The notes beneath the pieces were generated by a model. That model was given only the letters and a program-made list of their open reading frames with translations, was not told the origin of the DNA and did no database searches. The position numbers and the translations under genes were made by a program. Positions 33,392-45,345 of a stretch of 64,000 bases of DNA are shown here, piece after piece. This DNA is from Cynocephalus volans (Eukaryota > Chordata > Mammalia > Dermoptera > Cynocephalidae), in contig NC_084469.1 in assembly GCF_027409185.1 (NCBI RefSeq), positions 31,734,293-31,798,292 of the forward strand, given 5' to 3'. Each line of letters begins with the position of its first letter. Position 1 is the first letter of the stretch.

Positions 33392-36300
33392 AAAGGCATT
33401 ATGTTTTAAGGATTTACATATTGTAAATGGAAACATCAACATGTACTCATTCATATCTGGCTTCTTTCACTTAGCATAAAGCCTTCGAGAAGCATCCACG
33501 TTGTTCACGTGTCAGTAGTTTTTTCTTTTTATTACTGAGTTGTGTTTATTGTATCTATGTACCACAATTTACCTATTCATCCATGGGTGGAGATTGGGTT
33601 GTTTCCCATTTTTAACTATTATTAATATAGGTGTTATAAGCATTATGTACAAATCTTCATGCAAATGTATGTTTTTGTTCCTCTTGGGTAAATATCTAAG
33701 AATGGAATTTCTGGGTCATATGGTAAGTATGTGGCTCACTCAAGAAACTACCAAACTATTTTTCAAAGTAGCTGTACAATTTTGCATTCCCACCAGCAAG
33801 GTATAAAAGTTCCAGTTGTTCTACACTCTTAACAACACTTAGTTTTGTCAGTTTTTAAGATTTTAATCATGCTTGTGTGTGTGCGTGTGTGTAGTAGTTT
33901 CTCGTAGTTTTAATTTGCATTTCTCTAATGTGTAATGGTGTCGAACATCATTTTATTTGCTTACTGCCGTTCTTCTTTGCTCAAGTGTCTTTTGAAATCT
34001 TTTGCCCATTAAAGAAAGATCAGGTAGTCTTACTATGGAGTTTTAAGAATTCCTTGTGCATTCTGGGCACAAATCTTTTATCAAAGAAACAAGTTTTGCA
34101 AATATGCTTTCTCCTATTCTGTGGCTTGTCTTTCCATTTCCTTAACAATGTCTTTAGAGATCAAAACTTTAAAATTTAGAGAAACAAACAAAAACAAAAA
34201 CACACAAAACCCTTTTAAATTTTAGTAGTTATATTTATTATTTTGCTTTTATTTACTAAGAAATCTTTACCTAACCAAAGGTCACAAAGATTCTGTTCTA
34301 TGTTTTCTCCTAGAAATGTTATAGTTTTAGATCTTATACTTAGGTCTATGATTTATTTAGAATTAATTTGGGGGCATGGTGTGAGGTGTAAGTCCAGGTT
34401 CATTTTATTTTTGTATATAGTTATCCAATTATTTCAGCATCATTTGCAGAAAAGACTATCCTTCTCCCCACTAAGTTACCATTGTTAACAATCAATTGTC
34501 TATATGTGTGGGAGCCTATTTCTGGATTCTTTATTCTGTTTCATTGATATCTATGTCTATCTTTACATTGAGAGAACACTAATATGATTACTGTAGCTTT
34601 ATAATAAGTCTCAAAATCAGATAGTTTGAGTACTTTAACATATTTCTTCCTTAAAAAAATTTTTGGGCTAAATTTTAGAATTGACTTGTCAGTTTTTAAG
34701 AAAGTCTACAAAAATTTTTATTGGGATAGTGTACTCTCTATCAATTTGGGGAGAACTGGCAATACTGAATGTTAAGATTCATGAACATGGTATATCTCTC
34801 CATTTATTTAGGTCTTCTTTAATTTATCTCAGCAATACTTTGTAGTTTTCCTTGTACAAGTCTAGCATATATTTTATTAAGTATGTTTCTGAGTGTTTAG
34901 AGTTTTTTGATACTATTTAGATTTTATTTTGGGGGAGCTGGCTGGTACAGAGATCTGAACCCTTTATATAATATATTTTTAAAAAAATTTCAACATCTGT
35001 TTCTTGCTAGTATAAAGAAATAAAATTGACTTCTGAATATTGACCTTGATCATTGTATCCTGTGACTTTGCTGAACTCATTTATTAGTTCTAGTAGATTA
35101 TTTTTCATAGATTCCTTAAGATTTTCTATGTAGACAATCATGTTTTGTGAATAAAGAGTTGTCCAATCTGTATGCCTCTTATTTCTTTTTCTTGCCTTAT
35201 TGCACTGGCAAAAACCACCAGTAAAATTTTGAACAGAAGAAGTGAGACAGAATATCTTGGTATTTTCCCCTGAGGTTAGGAGAAACATTCAGCCTTTTAT
35301 GATAAAGTATGATATTAGTTGTAAGTTTATCTTGGATGCCCTTTATCTGGTTGAGGAAGTTCCTTTCTGTTCCTAGTTTGCTAAAAGTGTTTATCATGAA
35401 CGGATGTCGCATTTTGTCAAATGATTTTTCTGCATCTGTTAAGATAATCCTACAGTTGTTCTTATTTGCACTGTTTATTTAGGTTACATTGATTACTTTT
35501 CAATTCCTGGGATAAACCTCTTATGCTCACAATGTATTATCTTGTTTTATAGTACTGTATTTGCTAAAATTCTGCTAAGGATTTTGTGTCTATGTGCATA
35601 AGGAATGTTGTTCTGTTTTATTGTAATGGTCTTATCTGGTTCTGGTATCAAGATAATGTTGGTCTCATAAAGTGAGTTGGGAAGTATTTCTTCCTCTACA
35701 AATTTCTGGAAGAGCTTGTATACAATTTTAATTATTTCTTCCTTAAGTTTTTGGTAGAGTTCATCAGTGAAGTCATTTGAACCTGGACTTTTCATTTAGG
35801 AAGGGTTAAGTACTCTTTTTGAATAAACTTTGATAGTTTGTGTCCTTCAAGAAATTTGTTCATTTCACCTAAGTCAAGTTTATTGGCATAAAGTTGTACA
35901 TAATATTACCTTACTACCCTTCTGATGTGTGTAGAATCTGTAGAAATGTCCTCTTTTTAATTTCTAATAATTTGTGTGTTCTCTCTCTTTTTTCCTGCTC
36001 AATCTACGTTTTTGTTTTCATTTATAGATTATTTCAAAGAGTCAGCTTTTAGATTCATTTATGGTATAGTTGACTTTATTGTTTTTGTTTCCCATTTAAA
36101 TACACTCTGCTCTTATTATTTTCTTCTGCTTATTTCTGACTTATTTGATCCTTTTCTCTTCCTTTTCTGTCTTCTTTTGACCAATTGAATATTATTTATG
36201 ACCCATTTTATCTCCTTTGTTAGTTTTTTGGCTATAGGTCTGTATTTTGTTATTTTAGTCATTACTTTAGGGTTTGTAGTAAACATCTTTGACTATTGTA

Positions 36301-38539
36301 GTCCCTAGCCTTCAAGTGATGTTATGCTCCTTCATGCATAGCATAAGAATTTTACATAGTATAAGAATTTTACATAGTATATCCAAAGAAGTGAGCTGGG
36401 GCAATTGTAGAACTCGCCTGATTTGTTTCTCATTTCTCAGGGAGCCCTGTTCTTTGCTGCCTAATGTCAATTGTCTTAACAAATTTTATTTCATATATTT
36501 TGTCTGTTTTTAGGTTGTTTCAGTGAGAAGGTAAGTCTATTTTGTTATCCCATCTTGGCCAGAAGTGGAATCTCTCTAGCTGCTTTTAAGATTTTCTTAT
36601 CATTTGTTTTTAGCAATTTGATTATGATGTGCTTTGGTGTGGTTTTCTTTATTTCTTTTCTTAGATTTTGTTGAGATTCTTGTATCTATGGATTTCTAGT
36701 TTTCATCTAATTTGAAAAATTTTAAACCATTATTTATTCAAAAATTTTTTCTGCTCCTCCCCTTCTCCTCTCCTTCTGAGATTCCAGTTACACCTATGTT
36801 AGATTATTTTATATTGTCTACAACCCATAAGACTCTGTTCATTTCTTTTTCAGTGTCTTTTCTCTTAGTGCTTTATCTTGGGTTGCTGATTTTGCTATTT
36901 CCTCAATTTAACTGATGTTTTCTTCTGCAGTCTTGCACCTGCTCTTAATCTCATCCAGTGTATTTCTCATTTGGATATTATCTATATTTAAACTCTGTGA
37001 GTTCCATTTTGGTCTCTTTTGTATGTCGTCCATTTCTATCCTCATCGTGTCCACATTTTTTGTGATTATATGTACGAGATTTAAAATAACTGTTTCAAAA
37101 TCTTTATCTACTTATTTTATCATTTCGGTTATTTCTGGGTCTGTTTCTCTAGTGATTGTTTTTTCTTTTAGTTATGCATCATATTTTTTCACTTCTTTGC
37201 ATGTCTGGCAATTTCTTAATGGGCACTGGACATTGCGTATTTTATGTTGTTGAGTGCTGTATTTTGTTGTAATCCTTTAAAGAGTGTTGAACACTGTTCT
37301 GGCATGCAATTAAGTACTTGTGAATCAGCTTGATCCTTTTAGGCTTCCTTTTAAGCTTTGTTATAGCAGGATGGCTTTATTCTGGGACTAATTAGCCCTA
37401 TTACTAACATATGACCCTTCTGAGGACTCTACTCAATGATTGGTGTATTACAAGATCTTTCCATTTTGGTCTTTCTATTCCGACTTCTCCTAGTCCCATG
37501 TAAACACCAGAAATTGTTTGGCCTTCTGCTTTCTGGGTGGTTATTTTCCTGGCCTTGGGTAGGTTCTTCTAACACATGCGCATATCAGTTCTTAGCTGAA
37601 ACCTACACAATACTCCTCAGCAGACATGCTGCGCCCTTTCTCTATGAGACTCCTTCTTTCTCTGTATGTTGTGCCTGCGAGTTGCTTTGGACTTGGAACT
37701 CCAGACTTTGCCTCCTCAACTCATTGAGACTGGTGGGCTCTGTTTGAGATCCCCCTTCTGTAGTATGGCCCAGAAGGTGCCCTCGGGCTGTGTGCTACAG
37801 CATTCATGTTGTTTATTTCTCTCTCTCAGGAATCACAGTCCTGTGCCACCTGTTGTTTAATGTAAAAATATGTTTCAAATATTTTCTCCAGATTTCTAAT
37901 TGCTTACGGTAGGAGGGGGTAATTCCTGAGGCAGTTAATCCGTCATAGGCAGAAAGGGAAGTCACCCTCATTAGATTTTTGAAGCATGAGTCAGAGACCA
38001 GTCTAATATGTTCTCTAAGTTACTGAGGACCCCTATTTCATCCTCAGCCACCCCCCCTAGTCTCTGGAACAATCAAGGGCTTACTGATTGACTGACTGAT
38101 GCACACTGAGCTTTCTCAGTGGTCCTATTGAAGCCAATTTCCCTAGACCTGAGGTGAGGGACAGGCATTCCCCCACTTCTTCCCCACTGCTGCTGTATGT
38201 GGGGGTGTTGGTGGTGGGAATCACTATAATGGTCTCTCCAAAGAAATCCTACCTCTAACTTTTTTAACCCCTCTTAACTTCGCAGCCTCTTTTGTGAGCT
38301 AGAGAGGGGTGGTCAGCTAAGGGTCACAAAACTGGTTCTCAACTACCTCCTTCGCAAGCCCTACTTTAGTGGTCTTACCTCACTCCGGAGTATGCGAGTC
38401 ATGGGCACCTATTGTCTGGGGGTCTTAGTCAATACTGAGACAAGACAAGTCCCATTCTCATATCCTGTTCCACTTGTTTAAACCACTGTAGGCAGGTTTC
38501 TGTCATAATTCGTAACTTATACAAGCCAAGAGAGGGAAA

Positions 38540-40035
38540 ATAGCTCCTGAGTAGTTGAGTGGGACTGAAGTAGTGGAGTGGCAGAGAGAGTCTATTGGAT
38601 CGGGGGGTGGATATGGTGGGGATTTCGGGGGACTGGAGAGAACCAGAGAGGACTGGGTGGAATTGGGAATGACTGATAGCTGTGTGTTACAGAGAGAAAG
38701 ATTTAAAAAGTATTTTTTTATTGTGATAAAATATATAAAACACAAAAGTTACCACCTTAACCGTTCTTCAGTGTACAGTTTGGTGGCATTCAGTACATTC
38801 ACATTGTTGGGCAAACTACCATCCAGCTCCAGAAATTTTTTATCCTCCCAAATAGAAACTCTGTCTCCATTAACAACAACCGCTCCTTCCCCCTAAGCCC
38901 CCCGGTCACCTCTTTTCTGCTTTCTGCCTTGTATACAGACAATTTTAAGCCATGATCTCCTTGTCCCCAGCAGAGATATGGGGGACTGGGAGGAAGAGAA
39001 GGACTGGGGTGACCTGGCGGATGGAGGGGAGACTGGGGAGCCTGTAGAGAACTGGAGGATACGGAAGGATGGTGGGCTGAGAGGGTCTGGGGGCCTGAGA
39101 AAGGACTGGGAGGAATGGAGCGGACCTGGCAGAATTCGAATTAGAGGAGTTTGGGGGCACTGGGTGATGATGGGGTGGGTGGGACGGGGGTGGCGCAGGA
39201 CTGGCCATCTCAAAAAGTCACAGCCTCTCCAAAGACAGAGTCCTCTGGTGCCCTGTCCAAGCCTGCTGCAGCCCACCCCACTCTCTGCTCTGGGACCACC
39301 CCGTCAACTCCCGACCCCAGGATGGGCCCCCCATAGTCAGCTTGCTCTCAGCCTGCCTGGGATGGGAAGTGAACGGGAGCCTGGGGGACCCCCTCCTTTC
39401 CTTCTTGCCGGGTCTAAGGGTGGCTGGAGATGGCATTAAACCCTGTGTGTGTTTTACCTATATCTGGGCAGTGGAGAGTCTCAGCGTAATGGCCCATCTG
39501 GGAAGTGGGAAAGTGATCTGCATATGGCCCGGAAGGAGGAACCAGAAAATGGGTCTCTAATCAGGCTCGACCAGAGGGACAGAGCACACGGGGGTGGGGT
39601 GGGGAGGCCCAGAGGGAATGTGGGGAATGGGAGGAAGTTGGTGGTCCTGGGGCGGGGCAGGGTATAAACAGGCTGAGTGTCTGGAAGGGTTAGGAAGGGA
39701 CTGAGGAACTGGGTGGAGCTGGGGATGATTTGGGGATTCAGAGAGGGACTGGGGATGGAAGGAACCTAGAGTGACGGGAAGAGCTGGATTGGGTGGAACG
39801 GAGGCAGAGAGACCACATGGAGCCGGGCAGGCGTGTGAAGGGGAGAGATGAACCGGGAGGGAGGCGTCGGAGGGACGTTAGGGTCTGGAGTGGGCCCGCA
39901 GGAGCCAGCGGTGACATGTGGGGACTGTGAGGAGCTAGAAGGCTCTGAGGGACAAGGGAGGTGATGGGAGGAACTGAGGGTAAGAGTAGGAGGGAGGGAG
40001 GGCCTTGGGGGGTCGGGGAAGGCGGGAGTCATGGG
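38540..40035 (+). repeat. Purine-rich degenerate minisatellite-like tract
   Basis: The plus strand is dominated by loose repeats of the words GGACTGGG, GAGGAACTGG, GGGGAGACTGGGG and GGAATGGAG, at about 38540-38690, 38980-39200 and 39600-40010. An L1 fragment (38705-38945) interrupts it. No fixed period could be read by eye. Open frames across it come from the low-complexity composition. Confidence 0.6.
38705..38945 (-). mobile_element. L1 3'-end fragment
   Basis: The plus strand reads TTATTGTGATAAAATATATA, GTACAGTTTGGTGGCATTCA, GTACATTCACATTGTTGGGC and TCCAGCTCCAGAAATTTTTT, a well-known reversed old L1 tail. Confidence 0.75.
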
Positions 40036-40139
40036 GCAACACGGGAGACGCAGAGATGCTCCTTCATCTGCAGGTTAAAACTTCCTGCTGTGATGAATAG
40101 ATTTCTCGATTTCTCCTTGTAGTTCCCCCAGTTTGGGCG

Positions 40140-40770
40140 TGGCCCCTTTCAGGGCTGAGTTAGCAGCATGCCTGACTGAAATCCCTGCCTGGACTCTGCC
40201 CTTGCTAAACCCACCCTCTGCACAGCAGGATCGTGTCTGCCCTCGTCTGCCACCCTCCAGAGCTCACACACCCACCCCCGTCGCCCTCAGGCCAGCCCTC
40301 GCCCCCTGCGCCTTCTCCGTCCTCACACACGCCCACCTCTCACGACCCTCCAGCCTCACCATCTTCTCTGCTGCTCAGCACGCCACACTGACCCGATCTT
40401 GGGCTTTTGCTCCCGCTGCTGCTCCTGCCTGAATGCTCTTCCCCTCAGGTCTTAGCCACCTTACTGTTTCACTCAGGTGTCACCTAAAGCCTCACCTTCT
40501 TTGCAGAGGCCTTCTCAGACCACCCTGGATAAGGCAGGCCCCACCTTGCCTGTCACCACGAGCCCCATGGCCTGAGCGCACCTTACTCATGTCACTGACC
40601 AGCACCTGCAGTCATGTGACCTAGTCCTTTGTGTGCATATTACCTGCCCCCACTAGAACATAAGCCCCTCGAGGGCAGGGTGCCTATCTTGTTCACTGCT
40701 ATATTTCCTGCACCTGTAACAGTGCTTCGAAGATGGTAAAGTGTCCAATAAATGTGTGTTGACCGACTAT
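40140..40770 (+). mobile_element. L2 3' end
   Basis: Typical L2 words on the plus strand: CACTCAGGTGTCACCTAAAG, GGCCTTCTCAGACCACCCTG, CTCGAGGGCAGGGTGCCTAT, TTGTTCACTGCTATATTTCC and CAATAAATGTGTGTTGACC, ending at the usual short L2 tail. Confidence 0.75.
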
Positions 40771-40779
40771 TGATGGGCA

Positions 40780-40885
40780 CTTTTTTTTTTTTGGCAACTG
40801 GCTGGTATGGGATCTGAACCTGTGAACTCTGTGTTATTAACACCACACTCTCACACTAACCAGTTGAGTTAACCGATCAGTCCTA
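40780..40885 (-). mobile_element. tRNA-Ile SINE monomer (antisense)
   Basis: A T-run (poly-A of the minus strand) is followed by GGCAACTGGCTGGTATGGGA, TCTGAACC and CTAACCAGTTGAGTTAACC. It inserted at the end of the L2 copy. A short imperfect duplication containing CTATTGAT flanks it. Confidence 0.7.
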
Positions 40886-40889
40886 TTGA

Positions 40890-41540
40890 TTGATTTATTT
40901 ATGCACACCTGTGTTCATAGCAGCACCTTTCACAATAGCCAAGAGGTGGAAGCAACCCAAGTGTCTATCCACAGATGGATGGATAAATAAAATGTGATAT
41001 ATACATGCAATAGAATATTATTGCTCGCCCACGGCTCACTTGGGAGAGTGTGGTGCTGATAACACCAAGGCCATGGGTTTGGATCCTATATAGGGATGGC
41101 CAGTTCCCTCACTGGCTGAGTGTGGTGCTGACAACCAAGCCAAGGGTTAAGATCCCCTTACTGGTCATCTTAAAAAAAAAAAAAAAGAATATTATTCAGC
41201 CTTAAAAAGGGAGGGAATCCTGTCACATGCTACAACATAGATGAACCTGAGGACATTATGCTAAGTGAAAGAAGCCAGTCACAAAAAGACAAATAGCGTA
41301 TGATTCCACTTGTGTGAGGTACCTTGAGTAGTAAAAATCATAGAGGCAGAAAGTAGCTGGTGTGTGCCAAGGGCTGGGGATGGAGAAAATGGAGAGTTCT
41401 TGTTTAATGGGTATAGAGTTTTCATTTTGTAAGATAAAAAGGTTCTGGAGATTGGTTGCACAACAGTACTGAATATACTTAATACTGAATGGTACACTTA
41501 GAAATGGATAAAATAGTAAATTTATTTTTTTAAGCACAAT
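40890..41540 (+). mobile_element. L1 3' UTR relic interrupted by a SINE
   Basis: Plus-strand L1 tail: CACCTTTCACAATAGCCAAG, GTGTCTATCCACAGATGGAT, GAATATTATTCAGCCTTAAA, GAAAGAAGCCAGTCACAAAA and GGTTGCACAACAGTACTGAA. It is split by the SINE at 41023-41184. Confidence 0.8.
41023..41184 (+). mobile_element. Dimeric tRNA-Ile SINE inside L1 tail
   Basis: Plus-strand dimer: monomer one GCCCACGGCTCACTTGGGAG with TGGGTTTGGATCC; monomer two GGCCAGTTCCCTCACTGGCT with GGGTTAAGATCCCC, then CTGGTCATCTT and an A tail. An 11-bp target-site duplication (AGAATATTATT) lies at 41012-41022 and 41185-41195. Confidence 0.9.
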
Positions 41541-41599
41541 TTTTAAAAAAGAACATGATTGATACATTCATGGTTGAAGAATTATTGGTGGATTGTTCA

Positions 41600-42540
41600 T
41601 TTTAATATTTGCTCTGCCATACAATGGAATATTATTCAGCCATAAAAAGGAGCAAAATACTGATACATACTATAACATGGATGAACACTGAAAACTTTAC
41701 AGTAAGCAAAGGAAGCCAGTCACATATTGCATGATTCCATTTATATGAAATGCCCAGAATAGGCAAATCTGTAGAGACAGAAAGTAGATTAGTGGTTGCC
41801 AAGGCTGGAGAGTGGGTAGTGGTAGAATTGGGAATTACTGCTAATGTGTACAGGATTTCTGTTTGGGATGATAAAAACATTCTGAAATTACATACTGGTG
41901 ATGATTGCACAATTTTGTAATACAGTAGTCACCACTTATCCACGGTTTCACTTTCCATAAGCTCAGTTGCCTACAGTCAACCACAGTCTGAAAATATTGA
42001 ATAGAAAATTCCAGAAATAGACAATTCGTACGTTTTAAATTGCATGCCATTCTGAGTAGCAGGATGAAATCTCATGCCATCCCAATCCATCCCACCTGGG
42101 AAGTGAATCATGCCTTCCTCCAGGATATCCATGCTGTAGATGCTTCAGTCACTTAGTAGCCATCTCGGTTCTCAGATGGACAGGTCACAAGAGAGATGAA
42201 TACAGTACAACAAGACATTTTGAGGGAGAGAGAGAGGAAGAGATACATTCACCTAACTTTTATAACAGTATATTGTTATAATTAGTTTATTTCATTATTA
42301 GTTATTGTTGTTAATCACTTATTGTACCTAATTTATGAGTGAAACTGTATCGTAGGTATGTATGTACAGGAAAAGACAGTATGCATAGGGTTTGGTACTG
42401 TCTGTGGTTTCAGGCATCCACGGGGGATCTGGGAATGTGTCTCCCACAGACAGAGAGGGACTACTGTGTACTAAAAACCACTGAATTACACCCATAATAT
42501 TCATTTAATGGATGTAAATTATACCTCAACGAAAAAGTCT
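41600..42540 (+). mobile_element. Second L1 3' UTR relic, carrying a Tigger insertion
   Basis: Words CAATGGAATATTATTCAGCC, ATAAAAAGGAGCAAAATACT, GGAAGCCAGTCACATATTGC and, after the Tigger copy, AACCACTGAATTACACCCAT. It has the same orientation as the preceding L1 tail, so these may be tandem independent insertions or a local duplication. Confidence 0.75.
41933..42476. mobile_element. Tigger (MER2-like) DNA transposon
   Basis: It starts CAGTAGTCACCACTTATCC and ends GAGAGGGACTACTG. TA precedes it (41931-41932), but the right flank reads TG, a mutated TA duplication. Internal words match the copy at 29008 (AAAATTCCAGAAATAGACAA; AGTCACTTAGTAGCCATCTC). It is non-autonomous. Confidence 0.82.
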
Positions 42541-42544
42541 GCTT

Positions 42545-43115
42545 CTCTATGATTTCCCTGAAGACAAGAACCTTAGTGTCTTAGCTCACAGTCTTCTTGA
42601 AAGCAAAGCCTGAGATAAGGACTGTGTGTAGAAAGTTTATCTGGAGGTAATGGCAGGAAACTGGAGAGATGGACCAGGAGAGAGAGGGACGGAGAGAAAG
42701 CCAATATGAGCGAATTATCGAGGTCTCTACTGTGGGTGATTGGGGCTCAGTTCCACCAGGGACCTTCTGGGGAGCATATGGAGGGGCTCTCAGAATCGCC
42801 CACCTGAAGAGCTAGCCAAGAAATGCTTCCCCATCAGCTTCCACCCCATTGGTTGGGGGCTGCCTCTGGATGAATTAACCCTACAAGTCCTGGAGCAAAA
42901 CATGAGATCCACTGAAGCTGACAGCCTGCTGCTGTGAGCCTCCAGAATCGGCTGGTGGCAGCTACGGCTGGAATCAGAGGTGAAGCCAAGAGAAGGTGAG
43001 TTGGGCCACCAGCAGCGCCCAGTAAGCAACGACTGTGACTGTTCTCCATACTTTTCCTCCCAACTCACTCATCGTGAAATTTTAGTGCCAGCAACTACAC
43101 ATAGTTATAAACACA
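42545..43115. other. Intergenic DNA, unassigned
   Basis: The sequence is moderately GC-rich between L1 relics. It may be an old LTR or other repeat; I could not name it. The open frames at 42740-42937 (+) and 42790-43068 (-) overlap each other antisense and have no known domain. Confidence 0.4.
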
Positions 43116-43119
43116 ATAA

Positions 43120-44880
43120 ATTGATTACGGCCAATATGTTTAATTGGTTTATTTGCTCATTTTGGCTTCTGGCAACCCACTGTTTCATTTTTTCTTTTCA
43201 GTGATGTCTGAAAATGTATTTAATTTGCCATGACTCTCGAAGGATGGTATAACTGTACCCACCTCTAGGTTCCAGTTCATTTTCCTTTATCTCTTTGAAA
43301 ATAGTATTTTATTGTCTTCTGGCTTCCAGTATTGCTATGGAGGATTCTGTCAGATCCTTATTCCTTGGTTTTAGATAATCTGCTTTGTCTCTGGCATAAG
43401 AATTTTTTTTTTCTTGATCCTTGATGTTCTTAAAGTCTTACTAAAATGTGAAACTGAGGGCTGGCTGGTTAGCTCACTTGGTTAGAGTGTGGTGTTATAA
43501 CACCAAGGTCAAGGGGTTCAGATCCCCTTACCAGCCAGACAACAACAACAACAGCAACAACAACAAAGAGCATTGAAAGAAATGTGAAACTGAGAATGGA
43601 TTTTTTTGTTTTTTAATCATGCTTAGCATATGATGAGATTTCTCCCTATCTAAGGATTTATGTTTATTTTTTTCTTTTAATTTCTACAAAGTCCTCAGCC
43701 ATTTTTTAAAAAGTCTGTCTCCTATAGATAGATCAATTTCTATTCTCCTTGTGTCTAATTTTTCTCTTTCATATTTTCCATCTCTTGTTCTTTTGGTGAT
43801 GAATTCTTGGGGATTTCCTCAATTCAATCTTCCAGTTCATTATGTCTCTCTCCAGCTGTATTCAGTCAGATATTCAGCCCACCTTTTGAGGTTTTCTATT
43901 CTTTTTTTTTTTAAATTGATAATGTAGAGTTTATTAAATTAAAAGGTATTCACTGTTTATTTATTTAGTTTTCTTTTTTACTGGAATTTTAATCCCCTAG
44001 ATTTCTAATAGAATCTTTGTCATTTGTCCTATTCTTATTTCATGACTTCATTTTCTTGTTTTGTGGTTGCTATCCTCATTTTTATTTCTTTGAGGACTTT
44101 AATGATATTTACTCTAACGTGCTTTTCAAATTGCTCTAAAACTTCATTTTCTTAGCTCTCAGTTCTTATGTTTGCTTTCATGGTGTTGGGCTTCCTCAGT
44201 TCTCTGTAATTTCCGGTTGTGAGGTTATCTGTAGATTCTGTAAAAACCAAGACCATCTGTTAGTGGCCTCAGCTTGGTCTGTATTGGGCTGGGCTCCAGA
44301 AGAGGGTTTTCTCAGAAGTGTCTACTGTGGGTCCACCTCATGTGAGTGATGCATTTCTGGGACAGTCCCTGTGAGTTTGGTGTCTCTGCTGAGGGCCCAA
44401 CCACAGGCATGTGGCTTTTTCTTTGCCAAGACCTTGCAGGGTGGATGTAGCTGCTCCAGTTTATGTTCACTAACTGGCAGCACAGGTCCCAGTGCCAGCC
44501 AAGCTCAAGTCCCCGTTCATACCCTACAAGTCCAACGCTACTCTCCTCCGAGCCCCCAGGTACTCTTGCCTCAGCCCCTTCTGTCCCCTGTAGGCTCCTG
44601 TCTCCTTTCTTTTAAGGAGAAGCCTCCACTTCTTTCTATAAACATACCCCTCTATTGTTATTGATCACATTTGTGTGATTATTAATTTTTAAAAATCTCA
44701 TATCCATGTGTTTGGAGCAGAAGGAAATGGTTTCTCACCACTTTTAACCAGAAACAATGTGAGTTCTCTACATGTGATACAGCTGCTGTTAACTAAATTT
44801 TGTTCCACAAGCAGATCTGTAGAAATGCACATACCCCATAGCTGTGTTACTGCTTAACTCACACTACAACTGCTCACATC
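43120..44880 (-). mobile_element. AT-rich probable L1 5'-region relic with SINE insertion
   Basis: The style resembles the segment at 36500-37850: long T-rich runs such as TTTGAAAATAGTATTTTATT, CTTCTGGCTTCCAGTATTGC and GGATTTCCTCAATTCAATCT on the plus strand. The L1 assignment is by overall resemblance only. Confidence 0.4.
43459..43579 (+). mobile_element. tRNA-Ile SINE monomer with (CAA)n tail
   Basis: This is the best preserved monomer: GGGCTGGCTGGTTAGCTCAC, TTGGTTAGAGTGTGGTG, AACACCAAGGTCAAGGGGTT and CAGATCCCCTTACCAGCCAG, then a (CAA)n tail. A perfect 15-bp target-site duplication (AAATGTGAAACTGAG) lies at 43444-43458 and 43580-43594. The match to tRNA-Ile is clear by eye along the whole length. 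Confidence 0.92.
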
Positions 44881-45084
44881 AAGCCTGTTTGGACCTGTTG
44901 GTGACCAGGGTCCAACTCAGCCTGGGGCACCAGGATAAAGGTGAAAGCAACCTCTAGTTTTGATTGAGAGCTAAGTTGTAAGTATGTATGTATATTTATT
45001 AATTTTCTTTAACTAACGTGTATGTATGTACATACATATATCCAACACTATGTGCTAGACGTAAGGGCTTTTGTTTGTGAGGGA

Positions 45085-45345
45085 CTTACAGGAAATAATT
45101 TTATCCTCCTAACAATCCTAGGAAGCAGATAATATTATTCTGATCCCCATTTTACAGATAAGAAAACTGAGGCACTGGGCTGGATGGTTAGCTCATTTGG
45201 TTAGAGTGCAATGTTGTAACACCAAAGTCAAGGGTTTGGATCCCCATATTGGCCAGCTGCCAAAAAGGAAAAACAGGAAAACTGAGGCACAAAGAGTGGC
45301 GAGCCATGACTAGGATGCAGAGTACTGTGCTCTCAACCACTACTC
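45085..45345 (-). repeat. MIR-type repeat carrying a SINE
   Basis: Reversed MIR words flank the SINE: CCTCCTAACAATCCTAGGAA, CCCCATTTTACAGATAAGAA and then AACTGAGGCACAAAGAGTGG. Confidence 0.65.
45176..45276 (+). mobile_element. tRNA-Ile SINE monomer inside MIR
   Basis: The monomer reads GGCTGGATGGTTAGCTCATT, TGGTTAGAGTGCAATGTTG, AAAGTCAAGGGTTTGGATCC and CATATTGGCCAGCTGCC, with a short A-rich tail. A perfect 14-bp target-site duplication (GAAAACTGAGGCAC) lies at 45162-45175 and 45277-45290. Confidence 0.9.

Larger units (their letters stand above)
32918..37850 (-). mobile_element. Large degenerate L1 relic (minus strand) with later SINE insertions
   Basis: The plus strand reads as reversed L1. 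The 3' UTR lies at about 32918-34900 (words such as GTCATATGGTAAGTATGTGG and TGGGCACAAATCTTTTATCA). ORF2 traces follow at about 35007-36190. The translated minus strand shows the reverse-transcriptase region: SNDFTDELYQKLKEEIIKIV with PNSLYETNIILIPEPDKT and KILSRILANTVL at 35547-35795; HPFMINTFSKLGTERNFLNQ at about 35350; DWTTLYSQNMIVYIENLKES and LLELINEFSKVTGY at about 35040-35180. Frames are broken many times. From 36190 to 37850 the sequence resembles an L1 5' region. ORF1 and endonuclease are not recognised, so this may be two merged insertions. It is a dead copy. Confidence 0.75.

Noticed and set aside
42740-43068. Possible small gene between L1 relics
   Set aside because: Overlapping frames on both strands with no domain; the area is flanked by repeats and may itself be an old LTR.
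43459-43579. Possible genuine tRNA-Ile gene
   Set aside because: The similarity to tRNA-Ile is strong, but the anticodon arm is disturbed, an (CAA)n tail follows and a perfect 15-bp target-site duplication flanks it, so it is a retroposed SINE.
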